A stretch of 5,224 nt of DNA, from the NCBI GenBank assembly GCA_018901625.1, contig JAHIEM010000069.1, forward strand, positions 1 to 5,224, in the 5' to 3' direction. Below are positions 1-5,221 of this stretch, piece after piece. Every line of letters begins with the position of its first letter. The first letter of the stretch is position 1. A program made the translations under genes and the position numbers. The notes beneath the pieces were generated by a model. It was not told the DNA's origin. It was given only the letters and a program-made list of their open reading frames with translations, and did no database searches. Source of the DNA: Nanobdellota archaeon (GTDB lineage Archaea; Nanobdellota; Nanobdellia; Pacearchaeales; GW2011-AR1).

Positions 1-158
1 AAATTATTCTTGTGGAGAAATACTGCAAATAACTCAATGCTTCCCTGAGAAACATTATACCCGATATTTCTCTGGTTTTCTTCCACACCCTCTTCTATAA
101 GCTTTTTTAAATTTCTCAGATGCTCATAATAAGCTTTTTCATGCTCTTCAACTTTCAT
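1..158 (-). CDS. Partial conserved hypothetical protein, N-terminal 52 codons
   Basis: This minus-strand frame is open from an ATG at 158-156 to the left edge, giving 52 complete codons with the C-terminus outside the window. The protein begins MKVEEHEKAYYEHLRNLKKL and continues IEEGVEENQRNIGYNVSQGS before a hydrophobic stretch reading IELFAVFLHK. The charged N-terminal helix, the EEGxEENQRxIGYN segment and the following ELFAVFLHK helix look like real protein and not chance reading. They remind me of short helical proteins found in archaeal genomes, possibly HEPN-like, but I cannot name the family. No Shine-Dalgarno sequence precedes the start. A weak TATA-like stretch lies about 20-28 bases upstream, so a leaderless message is possible. 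The gene is divergent from the U32/ketosynthase operon and separated from it by 480 bases. The frame being coding is fairly secure; the function is unknown. Confidence 0.66.
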   Translation of the reverse strand, partial: MKVEEHEKAYYEHLRNLKKLIEEGVEENQRNIGYNVSQGSIELFAVFLHKNN

Positions 159-175
159 TTTACAATCGTAATGTC

Positions 176-187
176 AGAAAAATAAAC
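176..187 (-). promoter_or_regulatory. Weak TATA-like element upstream of the partial minus-strand gene
   Basis: On the minus strand the sequence reads GTTTATTTTTCTG, with its centre about 24 bases before the ATG at 158. An archaeal TATA box for a leaderless transcript would be expected there. The match to TTTATATA is poor and the surroundings are AT-rich, so this is only a candidate. It overlaps the left edge of the stem-loop region. Confidence 0.25.
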
Positions 188-276
188 TACAACCTTTATG
201 TCAGTAATTCTCATTGACCTCAAAATTCTCTGAATTTTGATGACTGTCAAAATCTTTCGATTTTGAAGTATTCGAA

Positions 277-294
277 TTTCTGAACACCCTAAAA
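277..294 (+). repeat. Direct repeat copy 1 (TTTCTGAACACCCTAAAA)
   Basis: This 18-base word recurs at 347-364 as TTTCTGAGCATCCTAAAA, with 16 of 18 positions identical and a 70-base period. The two differences are both transitions. The second copy forms the left arm of the long stem at 347-437, so this first copy can be read as an alternative left arm. Confidence 0.7.
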
Positions 295-346
295 TTTCAG
301 ATAGAAATTTTTTGGGGTTGTAGAAGTTGCTTTGCAACTTCAGATT

Positions 347-437
347 TTTCTGAGCATCCTAAAAACAAGCGCCAATCAAACCACACTCGCCAGCAGGCGA
401 TTTTTTGCCGTGGCAAAAACCTTTAGGGCTTCAGAAA
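347..437. repeat. Long imperfect inverted repeat enclosing two small hairpins
   Basis: The left arm at 347-363 pairs with the right arm at 422-437. TTTCTGA (347-353) pairs with TCAGAAA (431-437), GC (354-355) with GC (428-429), and CCTAAA (358-363) with TTTAGG (422-427). The only interruptions are one bulged T at 430 and an AT bulge at 356-357, giving 15 base pairs. Inside lie two further hairpins, 387-400 (GC-rich, loop AGCA) and 402-419 (TTTTTGC/GCAAAAA). The result is a three-way-junction-like shape of about 90 bases. Such a fold suggests a structured RNA or a transposed hairpin element. I do not recognise it as a known riboswitch, tRNA or RNase P part. Confidence 0.55.
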
Positions 438-560
438 CACTTCTTGTCATCAGAAATTCTCTGTGTTTTCTTGAATTTCTGACTGCCTTCAAAGTCTTAC
501 AACTTTGAGGTTCTGACAGTGCTCAGAATTCAGTGAATTCTGACATGTGGTGGCGCATTG

Positions 561-567
561 TTTTTTT
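561..567 (+). terminator. T7 run, possible archaeal-type terminator
   Basis: Seven consecutive T residues on the plus strand follow the last stem-loop (523-543) by 17 bases and lie upstream of the promoter at 610-617. In archaea a T-run alone can terminate transcription, so this could end a plus-strand transcript covering the stem-loop array and insulate the downstream operon. The spacing is too wide for a classical bacterial hairpin-U-tract terminator, and no promoter for such an RNA is identified. Confidence 0.25.
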
Positions 568-608
568 GATGATAGTACTACCAACTAAGGGCGATTTTTC
601 ACCAAAAT

Positions 609-622
609 CTTTATTAATAAAG
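609..622 (+). promoter_or_regulatory. TATA-box promoter of the U32-ketosynthase operon
   Basis: The 14-base perfect palindrome CTTTATTAATAAAG contains TTTATTAA at 610-617, centred about 26 bases before the ATG at 639. An A-rich stretch (AAAAT, 604-608) sits where an archaeal BRE would be. There is no Shine-Dalgarno sequence between the box and the start, so transcription starting at or next to the ATG (a leaderless message) fits well. The palindrome could also be an operator for a dimeric regulator, or it may simply reflect the AT-rich composition. Confidence 0.55.
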
Positions 623-638
623 TTTAGAGCGAATTATT

Positions 639-1877
639 ATGGAAATGAGGTATGATTTAGCTACAAACTTTGACCCCGCGCTAATAAAAAGAGTTTCAGA
701 ATTTGGAATAGTCAGAAGCATATACGGAAAATTAAGAGAAGATGTAGTTGGGGGAGGCAGGCCAAATTTCGCTCTTCCAGATGTCTCAAAAAGAGATTTA
801 GAGAGACATATTCAACTAGCTCACGAGCATGGAATCTCATTTAATTATTTATTAAACGCAATCTGCACTGACAACCGCGAGTTTATTGCATCTACAAACA
901 GGCAAATCAGAGATTTTGTTGCATATCTTAGTTCAGTTGGTGTAGACTCAGTTACTGTGGGCTCTCCATTCATGTTAAGACTAATTAAAGAAAGAGCGCC
1001 GAGAATAAAAGTCTCAGCATCAGTCTACAATGATGCAGATAGCCTGCAAAGAATTCAGCAGTGGCAGGATTTAGGAGCAGATGAATTAACACTCCACTAC
1101 TCTTATAACAGAGATTTTAGAGCTCTTGAAAAAGTTTTAAGAACATTTGATATGGATTTTAGGTTAATTGCAAATAATGTCTGTCTTCACGAGTGTGTTT
1201 TCAGAACAAATCACGCAACAGCGCTAGCTCACGCATCTCAATCAAAACACGAATCAGGAGGATTTTTCTTAGATTATTATTCACTAAGATGCGGAAGAGA
1301 TAAACTTGCCAATCCTGTTAAATTAATTACAGCAGATTGGATTCGCCCAGAAGATGTTCATTACTATGAGGGATTATGTGGTAAACTAGGAAAATCAAAT
1401 CTCTTATTGAAGCTTACAGAAAGAACAAGAACAACTGACTGGCTCGTAAATGTTGTAAAGTCATATGCTGAAAAAGGAAAAGAGGGAAACTTGTTTGATA
1501 TAATCAACTTTGTAGGAAACAGAGCCTATGCTCAAATCAGAAAAAAATCATTTGTATTAGGAGCACTGAGAGGAAAAGCAAGAGCGAGAAAAATGCTTGA
1601 ATTTCAAGAAGCAGTTTATCTAACACCTGTTTGTGTTGATAATCGCGCTCTAGACGGATTTCTCGAGCATTTTAGAACTCACGACTGCAGTTCTTGCGTC
1701 TGTGATGATTTGGGGTGGCCAGATTCTAGTGCAAGTTCAGGAAAATGCAGTTATTGCAGAACATGGGCTAAAAAAGCAATTCAATTTCCAGAAGGAGATA
1801 AAGCAAGAAATTCAGCACTAGAAAAAGCAGAAAAATCACTTAACGATTTTGAAAAAGGAGGAATGTTTTCAAAATGA
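639..1877 (+). CDS. U32-family (UbiU/UbiV/RlhA-like) iron-sulfur protein
   Basis: This 412-residue protein belongs by sequence pattern to the family annotated as peptidase U32 (PF01136). Characterised members (UbiU, UbiV, RlhA, TrhP) are Fe-S proteins of oxygen-independent hydroxylation, not proteases. Visible hallmarks include NYLLNAIC near residue 70, VSASVYN (125-131), LGADELTLHYS (145-155), the Cys pair NNVCLHEC (C182, C186) followed by a conserved His at 192, C218, and WIRPEDVHYYEGL (234-246). Likely [4Fe-4S] ligands are C76, C182, C186 and C218. Unusually, the C-terminus carries a second Cys cluster: C350, C353 and C355, then C370 and C373. The start at 639 is chosen because the TATA box lies 26 bases upstream; M3 is the only close alternative. 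The stop overlaps the ketosynthase start (ATGA at 1874-1877), so the two are co-translated. By context it may modify an acyl or polyketide product. Substrate and reaction are unknown. Confidence 0.85.
   Translation: MEMRYDLATNFDPALIKRVSEFGIVRSIYGKLREDVVGGGRPNFALPDVSKRDLERHIQLAHEHGISFNYLLNAICTDNREFIASTNRQIRDFVAYLSSVGVDSVTVGSPFMLRLIKERAPRIKVSASVYNDADSLQRIQQWQDLGADELTLHYSYNRDFRALEKVLRTFDMDFRLIANNVCLHECVFRTNHATALAHASQSKHESGGFFLDYYSLRCGRDKLANPVKLITADWIRPEDVHYYEGLCGKLGKSNLLLKLTERTRTTDWLVNVVKSYAEKGKEGNLFDIINFVGNRAYAQIRKKSFVLGALRGKARARKMLEFQEAVYLTPVCVDNRALDGFLEHFRTHDCSSCVCDDLGWPDSSASSGKCSYCRTWAKKAIQFPEGDKARNSALEKAEKSLNDFEKGGMFSK
1857..1862 (+). promoter_or_regulatory. Ribosome binding site of the ketosynthase gene
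   Basis: GGAGGA lies inside the last codons of the U32 gene and ends 11 bases before the ATG at 1874. It is the clearest Shine-Dalgarno sequence in the window and contrasts with the first gene of the operon, which has none. This division, leaderless first gene and SD-led internal gene, is common in archaea. The spacing is a little longer than the usual 5-9 bases. Confidence 0.6.
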
Positions 1878-3280
1878 GGAGAGTAGTAATAACTGGTTTG
1901 GGCCCGGTAACTCCTATTGGGATTGGAAAAGAGGATTTATGGGGTGCTGTTAAAAATGAAGTATCATCATGCGGTCCAATAAAATCTTTTAATCTTCCCC
2001 AGTACGGAAATCTGCAAGGCGCAGAAATTACAGACTTTGATATTTCTAGATTTTTTCAAAGAGACTTGCAAGCAGGAAAAGTTGATAGGAAGCTTTTTAA
2101 CAGAATCCACAAAGAATGTGACAAGGCAATTCAATTTGCAGCACTAGCAGCAAAACTCGCTCTAGAAGACGCTGCTCTAGAATCTCCTAATTCAGACAAT
2201 TCTATTGCAGTTTATTTGGGAAATGCAGATGGCTGTGTTCAGCTATATGAAAGACAAATAGAATTAGCATTCCAGGGACTAACAAAAAAAATATTTAATT
2301 CTTTCACAGGATTATTAAGGCCTTTTGGTTTTTTCAGAGCAAGACGAGAGTTTAATCAGTACAAACCATTGCTAGCAGAAGAAAATCTTGAAGAATTTGT
2401 TGCTTATCTTCATGAAAAATTCGGCACAATTCATCAATTAGCTCCAACACGAACAATAGATTTCAAGCTCTATTCAATCCCTGCAAGAGTTGCAAGTTTA
2501 TTTAATTTACACGGCCCTTCAATGGCAGTAAACTCTGCATGCGCCTCTGGTTTAGATGCAATTGGACAAGCATTTCATTTAATAAAATCAGGATATTCTG
2601 GTGTTGATATTGCTGTTGCTGGTGGAAGTGAAGCTCCTGTTTCCTTAGAAGTCTTAGCAGCATTAGATAACTTGGGAGTAATATCAAAAACTCGCCCTCG
2701 CCCTTATGACGAAGATAGAGATGGATTTGCTCTAGGAGAGGGCGCAGGAATGGTTGTTTTAGAAGAACTAGAACACGCAAAAGCAAGAAGTGCAAGAATA
2801 TATGCAGAAGTTGCAGGACACGCTCAGTCAAATGATGCAGGAAGAAACATTCTTGTTCTCCATCCAGAAGGAAGATACTTAAGAAAAGCTGTTGAGACAG
2901 CTCTTTCTGAATCACAGATTCCAACAGAGCACATTACATACATTAACTCACACGGAACAGCCACTCAAGAATGTGATAGAGTTGAGACAAAAGTAGTAAA
3001 ATCAGTTTTTGGAGATCACGCATACAGGCTAAATATTAGCTCAACAAAACCAATGACTGGGCATTCATTTGGAGCAGTAGGGGGCATAGAAACTATAATC
3101 ACTTGTTTAGCAATGCAATTTTCAATTGTCCCGCCAACTCTAAATCTTGAGAACCCCTCTCCAGATTGTGACTTAAACTACACCCCTAATCACGCAGTTG
3201 ACAGAAAAATCCCAGCAGCGCTTATAACTTCAATGGGTTTTGGAGGGTATAACTCTGCGCTAGTTCTAAAGAAGATATAA
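1874..3280 (+). CDS. Beta-ketoacyl-ACP synthase, FabF/KAS II type, with insertion
   Basis: The 468-residue product is a condensing enzyme of the thiolase superfamily that would join an acyl thioester to a malonyl-type extender by decarboxylative Claisen condensation in the cytoplasm. It starts with the classic MRRVVITGLGPVTPIG. The nucleophile is C223 in VNSACASGLDAIG. The two catalytic His are H360 (NSHGTAT) and H397, with K392 in STKPMTGHSFGAVGG. PYDEDRDGFALGEGAGMVVLEE (about 277-298) and SMGFGGYNSALVL near the C-terminus are also standard. The spacing C-137-H-37-H is close to FabF (140 and 37). The protein is about 55-60 residues longer than FabF (about 412), and the extra length lies before the Cys, around residues 120-185, as a basic, aromatic-rich segment. 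It follows the U32 gene with a 4-base ATGA overlap. No acyl carrier protein, ketoreductase or dehydratase gene is in the window, so the product could be a fatty acid, a polyketide-like chain or another acyl product. Confidence 0.92.
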   Translation: MRRVVITGLGPVTPIGIGKEDLWGAVKNEVSSCGPIKSFNLPQYGNLQGAEITDFDISRFFQRDLQAGKVDRKLFNRIHKECDKAIQFAALAAKLALEDAALESPNSDNSIAVYLGNADGCVQLYERQIELAFQGLTKKIFNSFTGLLRPFGFFRARREFNQYKPLLAEENLEEFVAYLHEKFGTIHQLAPTRTIDFKLYSIPARVASLFNLHGPSMAVNSACASGLDAIGQAFHLIKSGYSGVDIAVAGGSEAPVSLEVLAALDNLGVISKTRPRPYDEDRDGFALGEGAGMVVLEELEHAKARSARIYAEVAGHAQSNDAGRNILVLHPEGRYLRKAVETALSESQIPTEHITYINSHGTATQECDRVETKVVKSVFGDHAYRLNISSTKPMTGHSFGAVGGIETIITCLAMQFSIVPPTLNLENPSPDCDLNYTPNHAVDRKIPAALITSMGFGGYNSALVLKKI

Positions 3281-3907
3281 TCACTTTCTCCCAATATACA
3301 AGCAGAACTTTGGGTGTTGAATAGCGTATGCTTCAGCATGTAATGTCTCAAATCCTGCATCTCTTGCCTCTTGCGCAATATCATCAAGAGACAGAGAAGT
3401 ATGCCTCTCAAAACAATCAGGTTCATCTCTTAATGCAATCTTCTCGTTTCTAACACTAAACCATCTCGCAAAAACCTTTCTAGGCTTAGGAAGCGAGTGT
3501 ATCCACGGCTCAAAATTATAATCTACAACAAAAACCCTTCCCCCCTTTGGGAGAAAGTAATATAGTCCCTTAAGCTTTTCAGCATAGTCAGGATAATCAT
3601 GCAGTGTCAGAAACAAACTAACAGAATCATAAACCACTTTTTCAGGAGTTTCACCTTCAGGAATATTGGGTTGAATTCTTCTAATAGGCAGAAAAAGTCC
3701 AGAGCCCTCACCTGCAAATTCAGTGTAGTCAATAAGCGCCCTATCAAACTGCATAGATAATGCCTGTGCAAAAGTCATTATTCCTTTTTTGCATATATTC
3801 AAATGTTTTTCATTAGGCTTAAGATGCCTAGTTGCAACTGTCTGAAAGTGATCAAATGTTCTAAGGTTTCCACCCAACTCGAGACCCATCCTCAATTTTC
3901 TCAACAT
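3281..3907 (-). CDS. Class I SAM methyltransferase-like protein, degenerate motif I
   Basis: This 208-residue protein has the second half of a Rossmann-fold methyltransferase. YDSVSLFLTLHDYPD (93-107) matches the motif IV strand and following loop, FLPKGGRVFVVDYNF (118-132) the strand-5 region, and LSLDDIAQEARDAGFETL (172-189) with the final HPKFCLYIGRK the last helix and beta-hairpin. Where the SAM-binding glycine loop (DxGxGxG) should be, the sequence reads KHLNICKKGIMTFAQAL (35-51). The glycines and acidic residue are largely lost, while RALIDYTEF (56-64) could be the motif II strand. It may therefore bind SAM atypically, or be a non-methylating relative. The last base of its stop codon abuts the stop of the ketosynthase gene with no gap. 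It lies 7 bases after the preceding minus-strand gene and may also have its own promoter. A role on the ketosynthase product is possible but unproven. Confidence 0.72.
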   Translation of the reverse strand: MLRKLRMGLELGGNLRTFDHFQTVATRHLKPNEKHLNICKKGIMTFAQALSMQFDRALIDYTEFAGEGSGLFLPIRRIQPNIPEGETPEKVVYDSVSLFLTLHDYPDYAEKLKGLYYFLPKGGRVFVVDYNFEPWIHSLPKPRKVFARWFSVRNEKIALRDEPDCFERHTSLSLDDIAQEARDAGFETLHAEAYAIQHPKFCLYIGRK

Positions 3908-3914
3908 GTCTGTT

Positions 3915-4436
3915 TTAGTCTTGGTTTATATTTAATAATTGTTGTGATTTATCTCCGCCCTCTAACCCATAAACTAAAAATTCACTCTCCCCAAAAAATG
4001 ATTTATCCATAAAATCGTATTTTGCAACAAAAATTGTCGGCTCTCCAAGCTTATAAGAATCCAGAGTTATTTTCCCATTAAAATTTGCTTTTCTAATTGC
4101 TCTTTTAAATAACAATTGTTTTATCCTCCTTAAAAGCATGCTCTTCTGAGGCAAATTAAGAAAATCATCTAAACTTATTCTGCAACCAATAACACCCTCT
4201 TGAATTAATCCTGCTAATGTAGAATAACCTAATTGCTCTATGCACCCTATTGCTTCAGGACATCCCAAATATTCTTGCGCTTCTTTTGTATAAGTTATAG
4301 GGGGAACTTCAAATCTTCCATGACAAGAAGGATGTTCTCTATCACTCAAATCTAAACTTGCTTCTCTAAGCCAAAAAAAACAATCTCCATAGTCTCTTCC
4401 TGCGCATTCTATTATTCTTTTTGATATCTTAATCAT
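3915..4436 (-). CDS. Cys-rich hypothetical protein, 173 residues
   Basis: I do not recognise this protein. It has six Cys in its first half (C11, C19, C38, C59, C65, C85) and none after residue 85. They occur in IECAGRDYGDCFFW, HPSCHGRFE, YLGCPEAIGC and VIGCRISLDD. The pattern, with a SCH motif, would suit a metal site or disulfides. A basic helical stretch follows (about 98-117, MLLRRIKQLLFKRAIRKA), then a beta-rich end including PTIFVAKYDFMDKSFFG and EFLVYGLEGG. There is no signal peptide or membrane segment. Its ATG overlaps the stop of the upstream lipoprotein-like gene (ATGA, 4436-4433), so the two are probably translationally coupled. No strong ribosome binding site is present, which fits re-initiation. 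The coding call is supported by the overlap and by the protein-like composition; function is unknown. Confidence 0.68.
   Translation of the reverse strand: MIKISKRIIECAGRDYGDCFFWLREASLDLSDREHPSCHGRFEVPPITYTKEAQEYLGCPEAIGCIEQLGYSTLAGLIQEGVIGCRISLDDFLNLPQKSMLLRRIKQLLFKRAIRKANFNGKITLDSYKLGEPTIFVAKYDFMDKSFFGESEFLVYGLEGGDKSQQLLNINQD
3924..3935 (-). promoter_or_regulatory. TATA-like box for the methyltransferase-like gene
   Basis: The minus strand reads TTATTAAATATAAACC, centred about 23-25 bases before the ATG at 3907, with no Shine-Dalgarno sequence in between. This matches the spacing of the proposed U32 promoter and would allow a leaderless message independent of the two upstream genes. It lies within the last codons of the 173-residue gene, so the resemblance could come from coding sequence. 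Confidence 0.4.
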
Positions 4437-5221
4437 TTATACACTTCTTCTTCTATTCTTTTATTAAAAACATCACTTGCTTTCCTGACTTGTTCAGCTT
4501 TTATAGGGGCAAATGCTCTTACTATTGCAGCCCAAAAAGGAATAGGGCTTCTGAAATTTTCAGTAGATTTTGCAAATCCACCATACATTTTTTTTCTTGC
4601 TCCAGCATACTCCCCGCATTCATTTTTAAACTCTTCTTTTGTATATGCTCTTTTTATATTTTCATTAAAATCAGAAACAGGATTATTTAAATTTCTCTCA
4701 ATAACTCTCTGAAAAAATTCAGCTCTATTTCCTCCAAAAGCTTCATAACCTTGCTTAACATCAGGATGCTGATAGTCAAGAACACTCTTTCCTTGTTTTT
4801 CTTCAGTAATTTTTGCATTATCTCTCATATGAATAACAAGCATCTCAGCTAAATTAGAAATATCTTCTTTACTTATTTTCTTACCAATTCTTGACACAGC
4901 TAAATCTAGGCATTTTGTATGAACTTTAACATAATTCTGAATAACTTCTTCTTTTCCCTGCACTTTTATATTATCTCTTAACTCACTAGAATATGGAGTC
5001 ATAAAATCAACATAACCTTGATTTCCATCCCCTCTAAAGTACTTATTAATATTTTCCAAAGCAGAATCATATAACTTCTTTGTATTTCTCTCCCGGACAT
5101 TCACAACTAATGCGGATTTTTCATTAAGAACAATTCTCTGAATATCCGGATTGCATAAACACCCTGCCACTGCTAAAACCAATCCTGCTAAACCTCCAAC
5201 AAGACACCTTGACTTTTTCAT
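4433..5221 (-). CDS. Putative lipoprotein or membrane-anchored envelope protein, 262 residues
   Basis: The N-terminus is a clear export signal: MKKSR, then a hydrophobic stretch ending in a lipobox-like VAGC at residues 18-21, so cleavage and lipid attachment at C21 are plausible. An uncleaved anchor is the alternative. The remaining 240 residues are charged and mostly helical, with no second membrane span. Notable segments are KKLYDSALENINKYFRG (48-64), ISNLAEMLVIHMRDNAK (121-137), GNRAEFFQRVIERNL (164-178) and the ending FAPIKAEQVRKASDVFNKRIEEEVYK (237-262, quoted by position only for its amphipathic character). I do not recognise a family or catalytic motif. The start ATG lies 3 bases from the right edge, so its promoter and any longer start cannot be judged. 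The stop overlaps the next gene by ATGA, suggesting that the Cys-rich protein works with it. Hand counting gives low GC here, for example 16 of 60 at 4921-4980. Confidence 0.72.
   Translation of the reverse strand: MKKSRCLVGGLAGLVLAVAGCLCNPDIQRIVLNEKSALVVNVRERNTKKLYDSALENINKYFRGDGNQGYVDFMTPYSSELRDNIKVQGKEEVIQNYVKVHTKCLDLAVSRIGKKISKEDISNLAEMLVIHMRDNAKITEEKQGKSVLDYQHPDVKQGYEAFGGNRAEFFQRVIERNLNNPVSDFNENIKRAYTKEEFKNECGEYAGARKKMYGGFAKSTENFRSPIPFWAAIVRAFAPIKAEQVRKASDVFNKRIEEEVYK

Larger units (their letters stand above)
171..543. repeat. Array of short stem-loops built on TCAGAA/TTCTGA words
   Basis: This noncoding stretch is packed with near-perfect inverted repeats. They are: TCAAAATTC/GAATTTTGA at 220-228 and 232-240 (loop 3); TCAAAATC/GATTTTGA at 247-254 and 259-266 (loop 4); AAAATTTC/GAAATTTT at 291-298 and 304-311 (loop 5); GAAGTTGC/GCAACTTC at 323-330 and 334-341 (loop 3); TCGCC/GGCGA at 387-391 and 396-400; TTTTTGC/GCAAAAA at 402-408 and 413-419; TCAGAAATTC/GAATTTCTGA at 450-459 and 473-482 (loop 13); CTTCAAAGT/ACTTTGAGG at 487-495 and 502-510 (one G-T pair); TCAGAATTC/GAATTCTGA at 523-531 and 535-543 (loop 3). 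The words TCAGA(A) or (T)TCTGA recur about eleven times, usually at stem ends. The stems share this edge word but differ inside, so this is not a simple tandem or CRISPR repeat. It could be a structured RNA, a REP-like intergenic repeat cluster, or a decaying mobile repeat. The role is unknown. Confidence 0.75.

Noticed and set aside
155..337. A 60-codon minus-strand reading frame that ends in an ATGA overlap with the partial gene at 1-158
   Set aside because: The overlap is tempting, but nearly the whole frame lies on the stem-loop array. Its protein (NRKILTVIKIQRIL and similar) simply reflects repeated hairpin arms and has no domain-like pattern. It is probably chance reading of the repeat region.
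357..437. tRNA or known riboswitch
   Set aside because: The junction-like fold lacks a T-loop (GTTCRA), a CCA end and an anticodon-like arm of the right size. No known riboswitch core is recognisable, and it sits more than 200 bases from the next gene start.
171..543. CRISPR array
   Set aside because: The repeated words are short, occur in both orientations as stems, and have irregular spacing (roughly 20-70 bases). There is no constant-length repeat with unique spacers.
639..1877. A true peptidase
   Set aside because: U32 peptidase is a legacy name. No protease catalytic motif is visible, while the Cys pattern matches Fe-S members of the family, so I call it an Fe-S protein of unknown reaction.
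2502..2924. A 140-codon minus-strand frame opposite the ketosynthase gene
   Set aside because: It lies wholly inside a strongly conserved ketosynthase region, and its protein is dominated by Leu, Gln and His runs, as expected for the antisense of GCA/GAA-rich coding sequence.
3190..3426. A 78-codon minus-strand frame across the ketosynthase/methyltransferase junction
   Set aside because: It overlaps the ends of two well-supported genes in other frames and has no start signal or family pattern.
3803..4012. A 69-codon plus-strand frame opposite the methyltransferase-like and Cys-rich genes
   Set aside because: It is antisense to two better-supported genes, has no ribosome binding site and shows no recognisable protein features.
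4490..4690. A 66-codon plus-strand frame, Cys/Phe/Ser-rich, opposite the lipoprotein gene
   Set aside because: Its composition is typical of antisense of an AAA/GAA-rich gene, and it has no start signals. The opposite strand carries a signal peptide and a long open frame.
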